NCBI RefSeq assembly: GCF_015762685.1
Contig: NZ_PEHF01000002.1
Location: forward strand, 1 to 57,771
Source: Candidatus Symbiopectobacterium sp. 'North America'
GTDB lineage: Bacteria > Pseudomonadota > Gammaproteobacteria > Enterobacterales > Enterobacteriaceae
Length of the DNA: 57,771 nt
Reading direction: 5' to 3'
Below the pieces are notes generated by a model. The model searched no databases, had not been told where the DNA came from, and saw only the letters and a program-made list of their open reading frames with translations. Below are positions 10,062 through 20,330 of the stretch, one piece after another. The translations under genes and the position numbers were made by a program. How positions within the stretch are numbered: position 1 is the stretch's first letter; each line of letters opens with the position of its first letter.

Positions 10062-10882
10062 TGCGCGTTCGCAGGCTCTCTCTTCTGGTAATACTGTGTC
10101 TGTTCATGGCCGGACGGGCCAGCGCAGACGCAGTCGCCCAGCGCATTATCAGTCTGGCTCCCCACGCTACGGAGCTGGCCTTCGCCGCTGGCATGGGCGA
10201 TCAGGTGATTGGTGTGAGTGCCTGGTCAAACTACCCGCCCGAAGCACAACAGCGGGAACAGGTTGCCTCCTGGCAAGGTATCAATCTGGAACGGGTGCTG
10301 GCCTTAAAGCCGGATTTGGTTCTGGCCTGGCGTGAAGGGAACCCGCAGCGACCGCTTGAGCAACTCTCTGCCTTTGGCATCCCGGTGTTGTATCTGGATC
10401 CTACCTCGCTGGAGGCAATACCGACCATTCTGGAACAGCTTGGGCAATATAGCGCGCACCCTGAGGTGGCGCGACAAAACGCGCAGACCTTACGCCAGCA
10501 GTTGGCTGATTTGAAAGCACGCTACGCCCATGCGTCAAAACATCAGGTATTCCTGCAATTTGGTACACACCCGCTGTTCACGTCAGGCAAACAGTCGTTG
10601 CAAAACCAGGTGCTCGCCCTGTGTGGCGGCGTCAATGTTTTCGATGACAGCAAGGTGCCCTGGCCGCAGGTCAGTCGTGAACAGGTATTACGGCGCAACC
10701 CACAGGTGATCATAACAACGGGCACCGCTGCTGATGCAGCCACCACGCGTGATTTTTGGTCGCCGCAATTGTCCGTGCCAATTATTACGGTAGACGAAGA
10801 TTGGTTTAATCGCAGCAGTCCGCGCATGCTACTGGCAGCCCAGTACATTTGTCAGCAACTCGCCGCTCTCCCCGCCCAGTAA
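10061..10882 (+). CDS. btuF: Periplasmic vitamin B12-binding protein BtuF
   Basis: BtuF captures cobalamin in the periplasm and delivers it to the BtuCD ABC importer. The 273-residue protein has a signal peptide cleaved after GRASA and the two-lobe class III binding fold (Peripla_BP_2). Family motifs include RIISLAPHATELAFAAG, VSAWSNYPPEA and, near the end, PQVIITTG. The start codon overlaps the mtnN stop, the same coupling as in E. coli. The frame is intact. The hairpin at 10890-10919 probably terminates this operon. Confidence 0.93.
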   Translation: MRVRRLSLLVILCLFMAGRASADAVAQRIISLAPHATELAFAAGMGDQVIGVSAWSNYPPEAQQREQVASWQGINLERVLALKPDLVLAWREGNPQRPLEQLSAFGIPVLYLDPTSLEAIPTILEQLGQYSAHPEVARQNAQTLRQQLADLKARYAHASKHQVFLQFGTHPLFTSGKQSLQNQVLALCGGVNVFDDSKVPWPQVSREQVLRRNPQVIITTGTAADAATTRDFWSPQLSVPIITVDEDWFNRSSPRMLLAAQYICQQLAALPAQ

Positions 10883-10889
10883 ATCATAG

Positions 10890-10919
10890 GGTCATGCCTG
10901 CGCTCGTGCAGGCATGACC
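10890..10919 (+). terminator. Strong hairpin after btuF
   Basis: GGTCATGCCTGC and GCAGGCATGACC pair around a short loop eight bases after the btuF stop; a CTTTT follows a few bases on. It is a likely terminator, but the T-run is short. Confidence 0.6.
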
Positions 10920-11061
10920 GCACGCTTTTCATCCAGTTAAAAACCGGTTATCATGCCACAAACGGTTAAAACGCAACCGTATACAAACCAAAACATAACG
11001 ATTTGATAACGCACATTGTGCACTGAACCGGCAACGGTTCTTTTTAACAACAGGTAGAAAA

Positions 11062-11319
11062 GTGATAAAAATAAGTCTGCTTAACGCGGGCCTGTTGATG
11101 CTGGCCTGCAATACTGCGTATGCGGCAAGCACCAGCGGGCAAATCAATGTAGGGTTGAACGTGGTTGCTGTCTGTGAGATCAAGGAAACCGCAGCCACCG
11201 CCCGCGTTGAATGCCCGAATGCAAAAGCGCTCATGCCAAAGATTACGCAAACATCGCTAAGCGCAGGAGCTCGCACGGTAACCCATCAGGAACAGCGGCT
11301 GATCACGATTGAGTGGTGA
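11062..11319 (+). CDS. Small secreted protein of unknown function
   Basis: This 85-residue frame starts at GTG 11062, with a weak ribosome-binding site (AGGTAG). It encodes a signal peptide (ISLLNAGLLMLACNTAYA, cleaved before AST) and a mature domain of about 65 residues with exactly two cysteines (AVCEIKE and VECPNA), which could form a disulfide. The pattern GQINVGLNVVAVCEI recalls the first beta-strands of spore-coat-U/fimbrial-type secreted subunits, but the match is too short to assign a family. It sits between btuF and erpA, where E. coli has no gene, and is followed by the shared terminator at 11353-11383. Confidence 0.55.
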   Translation: MIKISLLNAGLLMLACNTAYAASTSGQINVGLNVVAVCEIKETAATARVECPNAKALMPKITQTSLSAGARTVTHQEQRLITIEW

Positions 11320-11352
11320 TGGCGCAGGTTGGTTTATTCGGCCCGTTAAAAC

Positions 11353-11383
11353 AAAAAACCGCGTTGAAGAACGCGGTTTTTTT
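11353..11383. terminator. Bidirectional rho-independent terminator between 11319 and erpA
   Basis: AAAAAACCGCGTT and AACGCGGTTTTTTT form a perfect stem with A- and T-runs on both sides. It serves the small secreted gene (plus strand) and erpA (minus strand). Confidence 0.88.
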
Positions 11384-11403
11384 CGATATCAGCGGTAGGA
11401 TAA

Positions 11404-11751
11404 TCAGATACTAAAAGAAGAGCCGCAGCCGCAGGTGCTTTTCGCATTCGGGTTAGTGACAACGAAGCGCGAACCTTCCAGACCTTCAGTGTAATCCACC
11501 GAACCGCCGACCAGATATTGCAGACTCATCGGGTCTACCACCATCGCCACGCCCTGTTTCTCAATGGTCATGTCACCGTCGTTAATTTTATCGTCGAAAG
11601 TGAAACCGTATTGGAAGCCGCTACAGCCGCCCCCGGTGATGTAGACGCGAAGTTTCAGCTCCGGGTTCTCTTCATCAGCAATCAGGACTTTCACCTTTTT
11701 TGCCGCCGCATCAGTGAATTGCAGCGGCACAGCCATTACTTCATCGCTCAT
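11404..11751 (-). CDS. erpA: Iron-sulfur cluster insertion protein ErpA
   Basis: ErpA is an A-type carrier that passes [4Fe-4S] clusters to apoproteins such as IspG and IspH, and it is usually essential. The 115-residue protein (E. coli 114) has the three cluster cysteines in [11 protein letters not shown] and [10 protein letters not shown]. The frame is intact, starting [17 protein letters not shown]. It sits between clcA and the small secreted gene, close to its E. coli neighbourhood. Confidence 0.97.
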   Translation of the reverse strand: MSDEVMAVPLQFTDAAAKKVKVLIADEENPELKLRVYITGGGCSGFQYGFTFDDKINDGDMTIEKQGVAMVVDPMSLQYLVGGSVDYTEGLEGSRFVVTNPNAKSTCGCGSSFSI

Positions 11752-11843
11752 TGTCGTACTCCCAGCTTGTCTTTTATTGGGCGGCGCATGCCGTTTGCCT
11801 TATCCCAATCATACGCTCATTATCCAACAGCGGGAAACAAGGT

Positions 11844-12653
11844 TCAAGGTTTGGCCTTGTGTTCATTTTCCGCACGCTGCTCTAACGCATTTTGCCGTTG
11901 CAGCGTTCGGGCCAGAATCGCAGAGTATAACGGTTGTCCGCCTAAAAACTGCGCCATTAACGTCGCCCCCAGGCAGGTGATGATCATGGGCAGAATCAAC
12001 TGATAGTTATCCGTCATTTCCAGCACCAGCACAATCCCGGTCAGCGGGGCGTTGAACGCTGCTGACAACCCGGCTGCCGCCCCGGTTGCCAACAGAGAAT
12101 GACGCACGTCTGCGCGTTTGGCAGACAACAAATCCGCGATCATCCCGCCCACGTTGCCGCCGAGTTGCACCGTTGGTCCTTCTCTGCCCAACACCATGCC
12201 AGCGCCAAGTGTTCCCAAGCCACCGAAGAACTTCACTGGCAATACGCGCCACCAGCGTACCGGGCGAAGATCCTCCAATGCACCTTCAATCTCCGGAATC
12301 CCCGAGCCCCCCGCTTCCGGCGCAAAACGACGCACCAGATAATATCCCCCGGCAGCCATCAGCCCAGAGAGGAGAAACGCCAGCGGCCAGCGCCACTCAG
12401 CGGGCGCCCACTGCGTCACCGTTTCCAAACGCAGTGCTTGCAGCGCACTCACCCCTTTCTCAAAAGCCACCCCAACCAGACTGACTAACGTACCCACCAG
12501 GGCAGCCAGCACCAGAATCATCACCGGCGTTTTATCACGGCGCAGGAACTGCCGAATCGCAGCACGGCGCACATCAATCAGGGAAATCTCTCGGGAAGTC
12601 GTCACAGGATAAACCAAAGCAGCTAATACCAAAGAGGCACAGTATACGCCCAT
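11844..12653 (-). pseudogene. clcA: Chloride/proton antiporter ClcA with large in-frame internal deletion
   Basis: ClcA (EriC) exchanges chloride for protons and helps extreme acid resistance. E. coli ClcA has 473 residues; this frame has only 269 and no stop or frameshift. The N-terminal half is well conserved: [13 protein letters not shown], the gating-glutamate motif [12 protein letters not shown], and [16 protein letters not shown]. It then jumps directly to the C-terminal [18 protein letters not shown] and the [12 protein letters not shown] tyrosine region. About 200 residues are missing, including the intracellular proton glutamate (E203 in E. coli) and several helices. The junction joins two internally similar segments (NAPLAGI and RAPLTGI in E. 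coli), which suggests recombination between repeats. A working antiporter is unlikely. The N-terminal 25 residues are uncertain; a GTG about 18 codons in could be the true start. Confidence 0.85.
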
Positions 12654-12751
12654 CGCCTCTCTCTCACTCTGACATCAATGACGCAAATTTGATAACGCGA
12701 CAGCGTTGTTTACAATAGGCAAAACTCCGCTCTCTTTTCAGGACCCTTTCC

Positions 12752-14032
12752 ATGAATAAATCAGAAAGTCTCTACGCTGCGGCACAGCAGCTTATTCCCG
12801 GCGGCGTCAACTCGCCGGTGCGCGCGTTCAACGGCGTCGGCGGCGTGCCGTTGTTTATTGAGCGGGCGGAAGGATCACATCTCTACGACGCGGACGGTAA
12901 CGCCTATATCGATTATGTCGGTTCCTGGGGCCCCATGGTGCTGGGACATAACCATCCCGCTATTCGTCAGGCGGTTATCGCCGCCGCAGAGCGCGGATTG
13001 AGCTTTGGTGCGCCAACCGAAATGGAAGTGCACATGGCGCGGTTGGTGACCTCGCTGGTGCCGTCTATGGATATGGTACGCATGGTGAATTCCGGTACCG
13101 AAGCCACCATGAGTGCCATTCGTCTGGCGCGCGGCTTCACGGGCCGTGACAAAATCATCAAGTTTGAGGGCTGCTATCACGGCCATGCGGACTGCCTGCT
13201 GGTCAAGGCGGGATCGGGTGCATTGACGCTGGGCCAGCCTAATTCCCCCGGCGTACCCGCTGATTTCGCCCGCCATACCCTGACCTGCATCTATAACGAT
13301 TTAGCGTCAGTCCGTCAGGCTTTTGAGCAATCCCCTGATGACATTGCAGCGATTATCGTTGAGCCAGTGGCTGGCAACATGAACTGTATTCCGCCACTGC
13401 CTGAGTTTCTGCCGGGATTACGCGCATTATGCGATGAATTCGGCGCGCTGCTGATCATCGATGAAGTGATGACGGGCTTTCGCGTGGCATTAGGCGGCGC
13501 ACAGGCGCACTACGGCGTGGTACCCGACCTGACCTGTCTGGGTAAAATCATTGGTGGCGGCATGCCAGTAGGCGCTTTTGGTGGACGGCGTGATGTGATG
13601 CAAGCGTTGGCCCCAACCGGCCCGGTGTATCAGGCGGGAACGCTGTCCGGTAACCCTATTGCCATGGCAGCGGGTTTTGCCTGCCTAAGCGAAGTGGTTA
13701 AACCCGGAGTGCACGACACGCTCACCGCATTGACCACGCAGTTGGCACAGGGGCTGGAAGCCGCAGCCAAAGCGCAGCACATTCCTCTGGTGGTGAATCA
13801 CGTGGGCGGCATGTTCGGTCTGTTTTTCACCGACGCACCGAGCGTAACCTGCTATCAGGATGTGACGCAGTGCGACGTGGAGCGCTTTAAGCGTTTCTTC
13901 CACCTGATGCTGGCCGAAGGCGTTTATCTGGCTCCGTCAGCGTTTGAAGCGGGCTTTATGTCGCTGGCGCACAGCCAGCAGGATATTGAGAACACCATCG
14001 CGGCAGCACGTCGCTGTTTTGCCCAGTTATAA
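12752..14032 (+). CDS. hemL: Glutamate-1-semialdehyde 2,1-aminomutase HemL
   Basis: HemL converts glutamate-1-semialdehyde to 5-aminolevulinate in the C5 route to heme. It is a cytosolic PLP enzyme of 426 residues, the same length as in E. coli. The PLP lysine lies in [15 protein letters not shown] (about residue 265). The N-terminal [11 protein letters not shown], the [10 protein letters not shown] cofactor motif and the [10 protein letters not shown] aspartate motif are all present. The start ATG lies eight bases after CAGGAC. A strong terminator follows at 14047-14075. The gene is convergent with fhuE. Confidence 0.97.
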   Translation: MNKSESLYAAAQQLIPGGVNSPVRAFNGVGGVPLFIERAEGSHLYDADGNAYIDYVGSWGPMVLGHNHPAIRQAVIAAAERGLSFGAPTEMEVHMARLVTSLVPSMDMVRMVNSGTEATMSAIRLARGFTGRDKIIKFEGCYHGHADCLLVKAGSGALTLGQPNSPGVPADFARHTLTCIYNDLASVRQAFEQSPDDIAAIIVEPVAGNMNCIPPLPEFLPGLRALCDEFGALLIIDEVMTGFRVALGGAQAHYGVVPDLTCLGKIIGGGMPVGAFGGRRDVMQALAPTGPVYQAGTLSGNPIAMAAGFACLSEVVKPGVHDTLTALTTQLAQGLEAAAKAQHIPLVVNHVGGMFGLFFTDAPSVTCYQDVTQCDVERFKRFFHLMLAEGVYLAPSAFEAGFMSLAHSQQDIENTIAAARRCFAQL

Positions 14033-14046
14033 TCGCAGCCAAGAGA

Positions 14047-14075
14047 AACGCCCCGATCGCACGATCGGGGCGTTT
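14047..14075. terminator. Terminator between hemL and fhuE
   Basis: AACGCCCCGATCG pairs with CGATCGGGGCGTT, followed by a T-run on the plus strand; A-residues in front make it usable in both directions. Confidence 0.85.
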
Positions 14076-14080
14076 GCGCA

Positions 14081-16334
14081 TCAGAAGTTGTAATTCACAC
14101 TCATGGACACGCTGCGCGGCGCGCCATAGGCATAGCTATCACTGAGGGCGCTGTAATAGCTCTTATCCAGCAGATTGTTGACGTTAGCCTGCACCGCCAG
14201 CTGCTTGTTGATCTGGTAGCGACCAAACAGGTTAACCAATGGGTAGCTTCCCTGATGCACACGCGCAGCACCATTCGGCCCCGAGGTATCCACAAAGGTG
14301 GCCGTTCTGCCAGTTTACTCCGCCGCCCAGTGTAAGCTCCGGCAACATCGGCAACTGGTAGCGCGTAAACCATTTCAACGTGGTTTGCGGTAGCTGGCTG
14401 TTCACCCGATTATCCGCCGCGTCTTTGGCAACGTAACGCGCGGCACCGAACGTCATCTGCCAATTATCCGTCAGGGCTCCGTTCAGTTCCAGTTCGACAC
14501 CTTTACTGGTCACACCTTGTGCACCGTAGTAAGCCTGATCGCTCGGCCCCTGGACCTTGTTGCTACCATCAGTCTGCGCTAGATTATCCTGTTCAATGCG
14601 GAATAAGGCTATGGATGCCGTCAGGCGGCCATCAAGCCAGTCGAATTTCAGACCGGTTTCATAGTTTTTGCCTTCAATCGGTGCCAGGTAGTTGCCATTA
14701 ACACTTCGGTTATCTTGCGGCTGGAAGATGGAGGTGTAGCTGACATAGGCAGAGAGGGTGTCGTTGATGTCGTAAATCAACCCGGCATAAGGTGACACCT
14801 TGTCTTTGCTGAAGCTTGAGGTCATACCGCCCGTGCTCTATTCGGTATAGCTCGCACCGGCCACCAGCGCCAATGGATCGGCCAGCGAGAAACGGGCTGC
14901 ACTGTAGACCGACCTTTGATGCACGGTATCATCCGAACTTTTGGTCTGCGCCTGCCAGTTCGGTTCCGGCGCACTGCCGTTCCAGTTATAGTAATTTCCC
15001 ATATCAGCAACCGTCACGGCATCGTTCGAGGCATAGTAGTAGTTGCGTTGGCGACTGAACCCCACCCCAGTAACCAGCTCATGCTGGCGCCCCAACAGTT
15101 CGAACGGAACGCACACGTAGGTTTCCAGTGCGTCCAGTTTGCGTGTGCCAGTAAACCAACCTGCACCACCCGCCAATCCTAATCCAGTGTCTTGATCTGG
15201 GAAGCTGCCACCATTGAAAGCATAAGGAGAAGCGTACATCAGTTTGTCATCAAACTTGGTTTCCGCATGAGTGGTGTTGATATGCCAGTCCCAGCCGTTA
15301 TCAAACATATGGCTGAACTGGGCGAAGACCTTGTTGGTCTCGATATTGTAATAGGCCCAGTTCGGAGCGGGATTGAAACTGCGATCGAAGTGGGTGCGGT
15401 TGCCGTTACTGAACCAGGTCGGCAAGCCGCCCCAGGTTGAACCGGGGGTTTTACTTTCCTGATAATCGTAGCCGAATGACAGCGTGGAATTATTGGCCAG
15501 ATCCGCATCGACAATTCCGGAAATAAATTTTTTGCGCTTATGGTAGCGATCGAACCAGCTATCCTGATCCTGATAACCGGCAATAATACGCCCGCGCACG
15601 CTGCCGGATTCGGTCAAGGGTGCGGAAAGATCGGTCACATAGCGTTGGTTATTCCACGAGCCATAGCTGGCAGAAACGTTGCCGGTTACTTCTTTGCTGG
15701 TGGCGTGTTTGCGCACCATATTCACCGTTGCGGAGGGATTACCGGTGCCGGTCAGCAGGCCGTTGGCACCGCGCACCACTTCAATGCGATCGTAGATCGC
15801 GGTATCTCCCAGCGCGTCACCAAAATTCCAGGCTTCGGATACCGAAGTGGGAATATCATCAATGACGAAATTGTTGATGTAGAAACCGCGCGCATAGTAG
15901 CCAGTACGCTCACTGTCGGTATAGTTGCCGGTGACACCAACCACGTTATCCAACACGTCGCCCACCGTTTGCAGGTTCTGATCCTGCATGCGCTGTTTAT
16001 TCACTATGGTAATGGATTGCGGAATATCACGCGGACTTAACAACAAACGCGTCCCCGCCGTGGTTAGTTTGGTGCTGTAGTCGCCGGGCACATCCTGCCC
16101 TGCTGCGCCTCCGGTGGCGTTGACCACCAGCGTGTCGCCAATCTTTTTACCCGATGATGAGGCAGATTGTGCAGCGCTCTGATGGGTGTTGTCACCCACC
16201 GCAGTGCTGGTTTGTGCAGCACCCGCCAGAGCGGGCCACAGTGCCGCGCCCACGCACAGCGCCAAAACAGAAAAACCGCTTACCGATTCCATTGCCTGAA
16301 CCGGCTTCACGCAGCCAAACATCTTTCTTTTCAT
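14081..16334 (-). pseudogene. fhuE: TonB-dependent ferric-coprogen/rhodotorulate receptor FhuE, amber codon and frameshift
   Basis: FhuE-type outer-membrane receptors import ferric hydroxamates (coprogen, rhodotorulate) using TonB energy. The sequence matches FhuE over its whole length: signal peptide, plug domain with RDIPQSITIVNKQRM and RGANGLLTGTGNPSA, and the 22-strand barrel ending in SVNYNF with the terminal phenylalanine. A TAG at 14838-14840 follows GASYTE, and an extra base near 14296-14302 (after NWQNG) shifts the last 70 residues. Removing that base gives 750 codons, close to other FhuE/FoxA receptors. E. coli fhuE is not in the fhu cluster; here it stands beside fhuB, while fhuA is missing. 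A Fur box lies upstream at 16468-16490. Confidence 0.87.
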
Positions 16335-16467
16335 AACGATCCCTTAAGCGTACATCATGCTGACACGACACCGTTTTACCTGGCTATCATCGGGTTAACG
16401 CCCGACGATGGTCGTATCCCTGAGGCACAAATCTAATTATTGAATACACATAACATTAAATAATAGT

Positions 16468-16490
16468 AATCATAGTGATAATGATTTGTA
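16468..16490. promoter_or_regulatory. Candidate Fur box upstream of fhuE
   Basis: AATCATAGTGATAATGATTTG contains a good match to the 7-1-7 Fur unit (TGATAATnATTATCA) about 135 bases before the fhuE start, in an AT-rich segment. Iron-dependent repression of a siderophore receptor is expected. Confidence 0.6.
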
Positions 16491-16545
16491 TTTAATTCGT
16501 AAATAGGATTTACCTGTTGGCACGGTTTTCCCTGCCAACAGGTCG

Positions 16546-18458
16546 TTAATGGACTTGTTTACGCAGCAGATAAATAAAGTAAGGCGCGCCGATAAAGGTC
16601 GCCAGCAGACCAGCAGGCACCTGATTAAGAAACAGGATCATGCGCGCCAGATGCGGTGCCATCAGCCCGACAAAGCTGAGCGGCCCTACCGTCAGGGTTG
16701 CCATCGCGGTCAACACTGATGCCAACAGCAAAATCAGCAAGCGTACTGGCGTGACAGCAACGCCTAACGCCTGGGAAGTCACGCTCCCCAACGGCAAAAT
16801 GCGCAGCCAACGCTGGCACAAGGGCACCATTAGCACCAACACCAGTGCCACACCTGCGGTGTTGATCGCCTGTTCAGATTCAACGCCGTATGTCGACCCA
16901 GAAATCCAGGTGATTACGCCGCTCATGCGCGGATCACCGCTCGCCAGCAGCAGCGTAAGCACGGTGGAAAATGCGGTACTGAGAGCAATCCCGGCCAATA
17001 GCATGCGCTGTGTGGAAAATCCACCGCGACTGGCGATGGTGATCATCACCAGCAGTGTCAACGCCGCGCCAGCGCTGCCCGCTGGCAACTGCCATGCGCT
17101 GGTGTCTCCCGGAATCAGGAACAGCAACAGAATAACCCCGGTCGCCGCCCCCGCGCTGATGCCCAACACTTCCGGGCTGCCCATCGGGTTAGCCGTCAGT
17201 TTCTGGATCAGTGTGCCTGCCATCGCCAGCATCATGCCCGCCGTCAATGCCGCCACCGCGCGCGGCCAACGCCAGGGCAACAATTGCGCCAGTTCCTCGC
17301 CGCGGCTCCATCGCCAGCCTTGTGCGCCTTTACCCAGCATCAGCGCTATCGCCAGAGCGACCAGCAACAGTACTATCCCAGCCAACAGCCAACAGCCAAC
17401 AGCCAGCGTCCCCAGCGGGGTGCCACGGCGTTAATGTCTCCGGCTGGTGCTAACGCAGGCTGGTGCGTGGTGCGTAAGCACGGCAGCAGCCACAGCAGCA
17501 GTGGGGCACCAATCAGCGCCGTCACCGCCCCCGTCGGCACTTCACGCCAGACGCGGGTCAGCCACAGCACGGTTTGATCGGTCAATCCCAGCAGCAGCGC
17601 CCCCAGCAATGGGGCCAGCCAGAGCCGTTGCTACAAGCGACGAGCACCCAGCATGCGGGCCAGCAACGGGGCAAACAGGCCAACAAAGCCGATAATCCCC
17701 GCCACGTTCACCAGTTGAGCGCTGAGAAAAATCGCAACACCAAGCGTGGTTAAGCGCGCCAACATCAGGCCTAATCCCAGATTACGCGCCACGCCATCAT
17801 CCAGTCCCAACAGCGTCAATGGACGCAACAGCAGCAACGCCAGCGCAAAACACACCAGCAACCGGGGAAATAGAAACGCCACACGGCTCCAATCCTGCTG
17901 GTTCAGCATGCCGCTGCTACACAAAAACAGATTCTGTAGCTGCTCATGGTTAAACAGCACCAGCAATTGATTGACGGCAGCACAGTAAAAACTCAGCACC
18001 AGTCCAGCGAGCAGCAACGTGATCGGTGACATCTGCTTGCCCCACGCGAGGCCAAACACCAGTACGCAGATACCGAGCGCGCCTGCCATCGCCATCCACT
18101 GCAGCGCGACGTCGCCGCCCGGCAGCATCCATAAGGTTGCAACCATCACCCCTAGCTGAGCACCGGTGGCAACGCCCAGCGTAGCCGGTTCCGCGAGCAG
18201 ATTGCGCAGCACCTGTTGAAACAGCAGCCCCGCCAGCCCTAGCCCCGCGCCGACCAGCAGCGAGAGCGCCACGCGCGGTAACAGGCTGTAATGGAACAGC
18301 AGTTGGCGCAAATAATCCGTTTCGGGGTTGGCGACGGCCTGCCACCACGTCGCCACTGGCAATGCGTGGCGCAGATTGACGGCCATCATCAACAGCAGCA
18401 CCGCCAGCATGCCGACCACGATCAGCACCGCTCCAGAGCGCTTAGGTGTTGGCGTCAT
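16546..18458 (-). pseudogene. fhuB: Ferric hydroxamate permease FhuB, amber codon and repeat-expansion frameshift
   Basis: FhuB is the fused two-domain inner-membrane permease (660 residues in E. coli) for ferric hydroxamates. It works with FhuC and FhuD. The N-terminal BtuC-like domain runs from MTPTPKRSG at 18458 to a TAG at 17631-17633 (after LGARRL). The next part reads to 17373, where a 7-bp tandem repeat (17380-17405) throws the frame. The C-terminal domain continues in another frame to the TAA at 16546. Counting one repeat unit in place of three gives 632 residues in a continuous frame. The start overlaps the end of fhuD and has a GGAGG ribosome-binding site. Confidence 0.88.
17380..17405. 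repeat. Tandem 7-bp repeat (AGCCAAC) inside fhuB
   Basis: Three full copies of AGCCAAC are followed by AGCCA. On the coding strand this is GCTGTTG repeated inside codons for LLAVGCWL. Three copies put fhuB out of frame; one or four copies restore it (giving WLLAGIVLL or a slightly longer linker). This is slipped-strand mispairing or, less likely, a contingency switch. Confidence 0.8.
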
Positions 18459-19356
18459 GACGAGCCTCCAGTGCATCCTGCAATACCTGACAAAAACGCA
18501 TTGCAGACAGCGTGCTGCCATACAGCCACACCGCCGGTACGCGCTGCCAGCGTTGCTGGCGCACAAACGGCAACGCCTGGCATAACGGGCAGCGTTCTAC
18601 CTGCGCCATCATGGCCTCGTCACCATGACCAAAACAGATGGCGTTGGCATCCTGAATTTCCGCCAAACGCTCAACGCCCACCACCACGCTGCCCCAGAAG
18701 CTGGTTTCTTCACGCCAGGAGTTTTCAATGCCGAGTTCATCCATCACTTCCTGAAACAGGCTGTTCTTCGCGATAATCAAAACGTGCGTGCTGTCGATAA
18801 AAGAGAACAGCAACAGTGGACGACGGGTGTAGGGCTGCAACTTCACCTTGGCCTGCTGCATAAAGGTTGAGAAGGATTGCAGATGCTGTTCCGCGGCGTC
18901 GGGGATGGCTAACCGCTGTGCCAACTGGCGCAGCGACGCTTTTGCCATGGTCAGCGGCCGTCCGGCTTCGTTATTAAAGGTTAACCCCATGGTCGGGGCA
19001 ATGCGCGACATTTTCTCTACCGACGGGCCGTAACCCGCGGAGTAGACCATCAACGAAGGCCGCAACTGCGCCAACAGTTCCATATTAGGTTCAGTACGGA
19101 AGCCGACATCAATCACCGACTCGGGCAGTTGCGGCTCAGCGACCCATAGCCGGTAATTCGGGATTTCAGCCACACCCAGCGGCGTAACGCCCAGTGCCAG
19201 CAGCAGTTCAGCAGGCAACCACTCGAGCGCCACGATGCGCCGTAGGTCTGGCGGCGTCTCGGTTTTTGCCCAGGCGGAGAAGCACAGGGGGGAAAGCAAC
19301 AGTGCCGTCAGCAGGCGACGGCGATCCTAATTGATACGATGAGATAACAAAGCCAT
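18442..19356 (-). pseudogene. fhuD: Periplasmic ferric hydroxamate-binding protein FhuD, amber codon in signal peptide
   Basis: FhuD carries ferric hydroxamates across the periplasm to FhuB. The frame opens at the ATG at 19356, three bases beyond the fhuC stop. It has MALLSHRIN, then a TAG at 19327-19329, then DRRRLLTALLLSPLC, a twin-arginine-like signal peptide as in E. coli FhuD (SRRRLLTAMALSPLL). From there the whole mature protein is intact, including RIVALEWLPAELLLALGV, NYRLWVAEPQLP and VPAVWLYGSTLSAM. Re-initiation at a downstream start would give a protein without a full signal peptide, so export would fail. Apart from the TAG the gene is perfect (304 residues), so the lesion is recent. 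Confidence 0.85.
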
Positions 19357-19358
19357 CT

Positions 19359-20186
19359 TTAGCACACAAAGCTTACTGGCGCACCGCCGCCAGGATGCGG
19401 CAGGATTCCCATCGGAATGCCGTACACCGCTTCAAGCACCTGTGGCGTCATGATGGCATCAGGCGTCCCTTGCGCAATCATTTCGCCACCGCGCAACGCC
19501 ACCAGATAATCGCAGTAGCGTGCCGCCATATTGATATCGTGCAGCACGGCGATCACCGTCAGTCCTTGCTCTCGGCTCATACGTTGGATCAGGGCCAGTA
19601 CCTCTACCTGATGCGCAATGTCTAACGCCGATGTCGGCTCATCCAGCAGCAGACAGCGACTGTCCTGCGCCACCGTCATTGCCAGCCAGGCGCGTTGACG
19701 CTCACCGCCAGACAAGCTGTCAACCAGACGGTGAGCGAACGGCTTCAGCCCCACGACGGCGATAGTATTTTCCACTTTTTCGCGATCGGTGCTGCCAAAG
19801 CGCCCCAGCGCGCCGTGCCACGGGTAACATCCGAGCGCAACCAGCTCACGCATCGTCATACCTTCCGCAGCAGGAAGTTGCTGAGGCAGATAAGCAACCT
19901 GTCGGGCAAAGAATTTGCTGTCCCAGCCGGGCAACGGCGTGTCCTTGACCGATATCACGCCGCTCCTTGGCGTTTGATGACGCCCCAGCATCTTCAACAA
20001 CGTTGATTTACCTGAACCTTTGTGGCCAATCAATCCACACACTTTACCGATGGGAAATGTCAGAGTAAGCGAATGCAGCAGGGTGCGACCAGGCACAGCG
20101 AAGCTGACATCTTCGAGACGAAAGGTGGTATCCGGCCCATTATCAGCCCGCATCGATTCATTAGAAGAGGTGTCTGGATTTTGCAT
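19359..20186 (-). CDS. fhuC: Ferric hydroxamate ABC transporter ATPase FhuC
   Basis: FhuC is the cytoplasmic ATPase for hydroxamate-siderophore import through FhuB. The 275-residue frame is intact. It has Walker A GHKGSGKST (about residues 54-62), signature LSGGERQRAWLAM, Walker B LLLDEPTSALD and the H-loop histidine in AVLHDINMAARYC. It is the first gene of fhuCDB and the only intact one. E. coli has fhuA directly upstream; here the upstream 380 bp hold only a Fur box, a dispersed repeat and the mrcB terminator. It may be kept by chance or serve another permease. Confidence 0.94.
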   Translation of the reverse strand: MQNPDTSSNESMRADNGPDTTFRLEDVSFAVPGRTLLHSLTLTFPIGKVCGLIGHKGSGKSTLLKMLGRHQTPRSGVISVKDTPLPGWDSKFFARQVAYLPQQLPAAEGMTMRELVALGCYPWHGALGRFGSTDREKVENTIAVVGLKPFAHRLVDSLSGGERQRAWLAMTVAQDSRCLLLDEPTSALDIAHQVEVLALIQRMSREQGLTVIAVLHDINMAARYCDYLVALRGGEMIAQGTPDAIMTPQVLEAVYGIPMGILPHPGGGAPVSFVC

Positions 20187-20268
20187 AACCGTCGTAACCA
20201 GTTTTTTTTGTTCGCAATTTGTCAGGTAGCAGCGCTTTTTACCGTGGTGCTACCGACGCAAAAGAGAA

Positions 20269-20288
20269 CTATAATGATTATTATCAAG
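20269..20288. promoter_or_regulatory. Candidate Fur box upstream of fhuC
   Basis: CTATAATGATTATTATCAAG matches the Fur unit (nTGATAATnATTATCA) at most positions. It lies about 85 bases before the fhuC start, where iron regulation of fhuCDB is expected. Confidence 0.65.
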
Positions 20289-20330
20289 AGCGGGAATGAT
20301 AGGCGGACGGGATCCCTCTCGCAAGCAATT

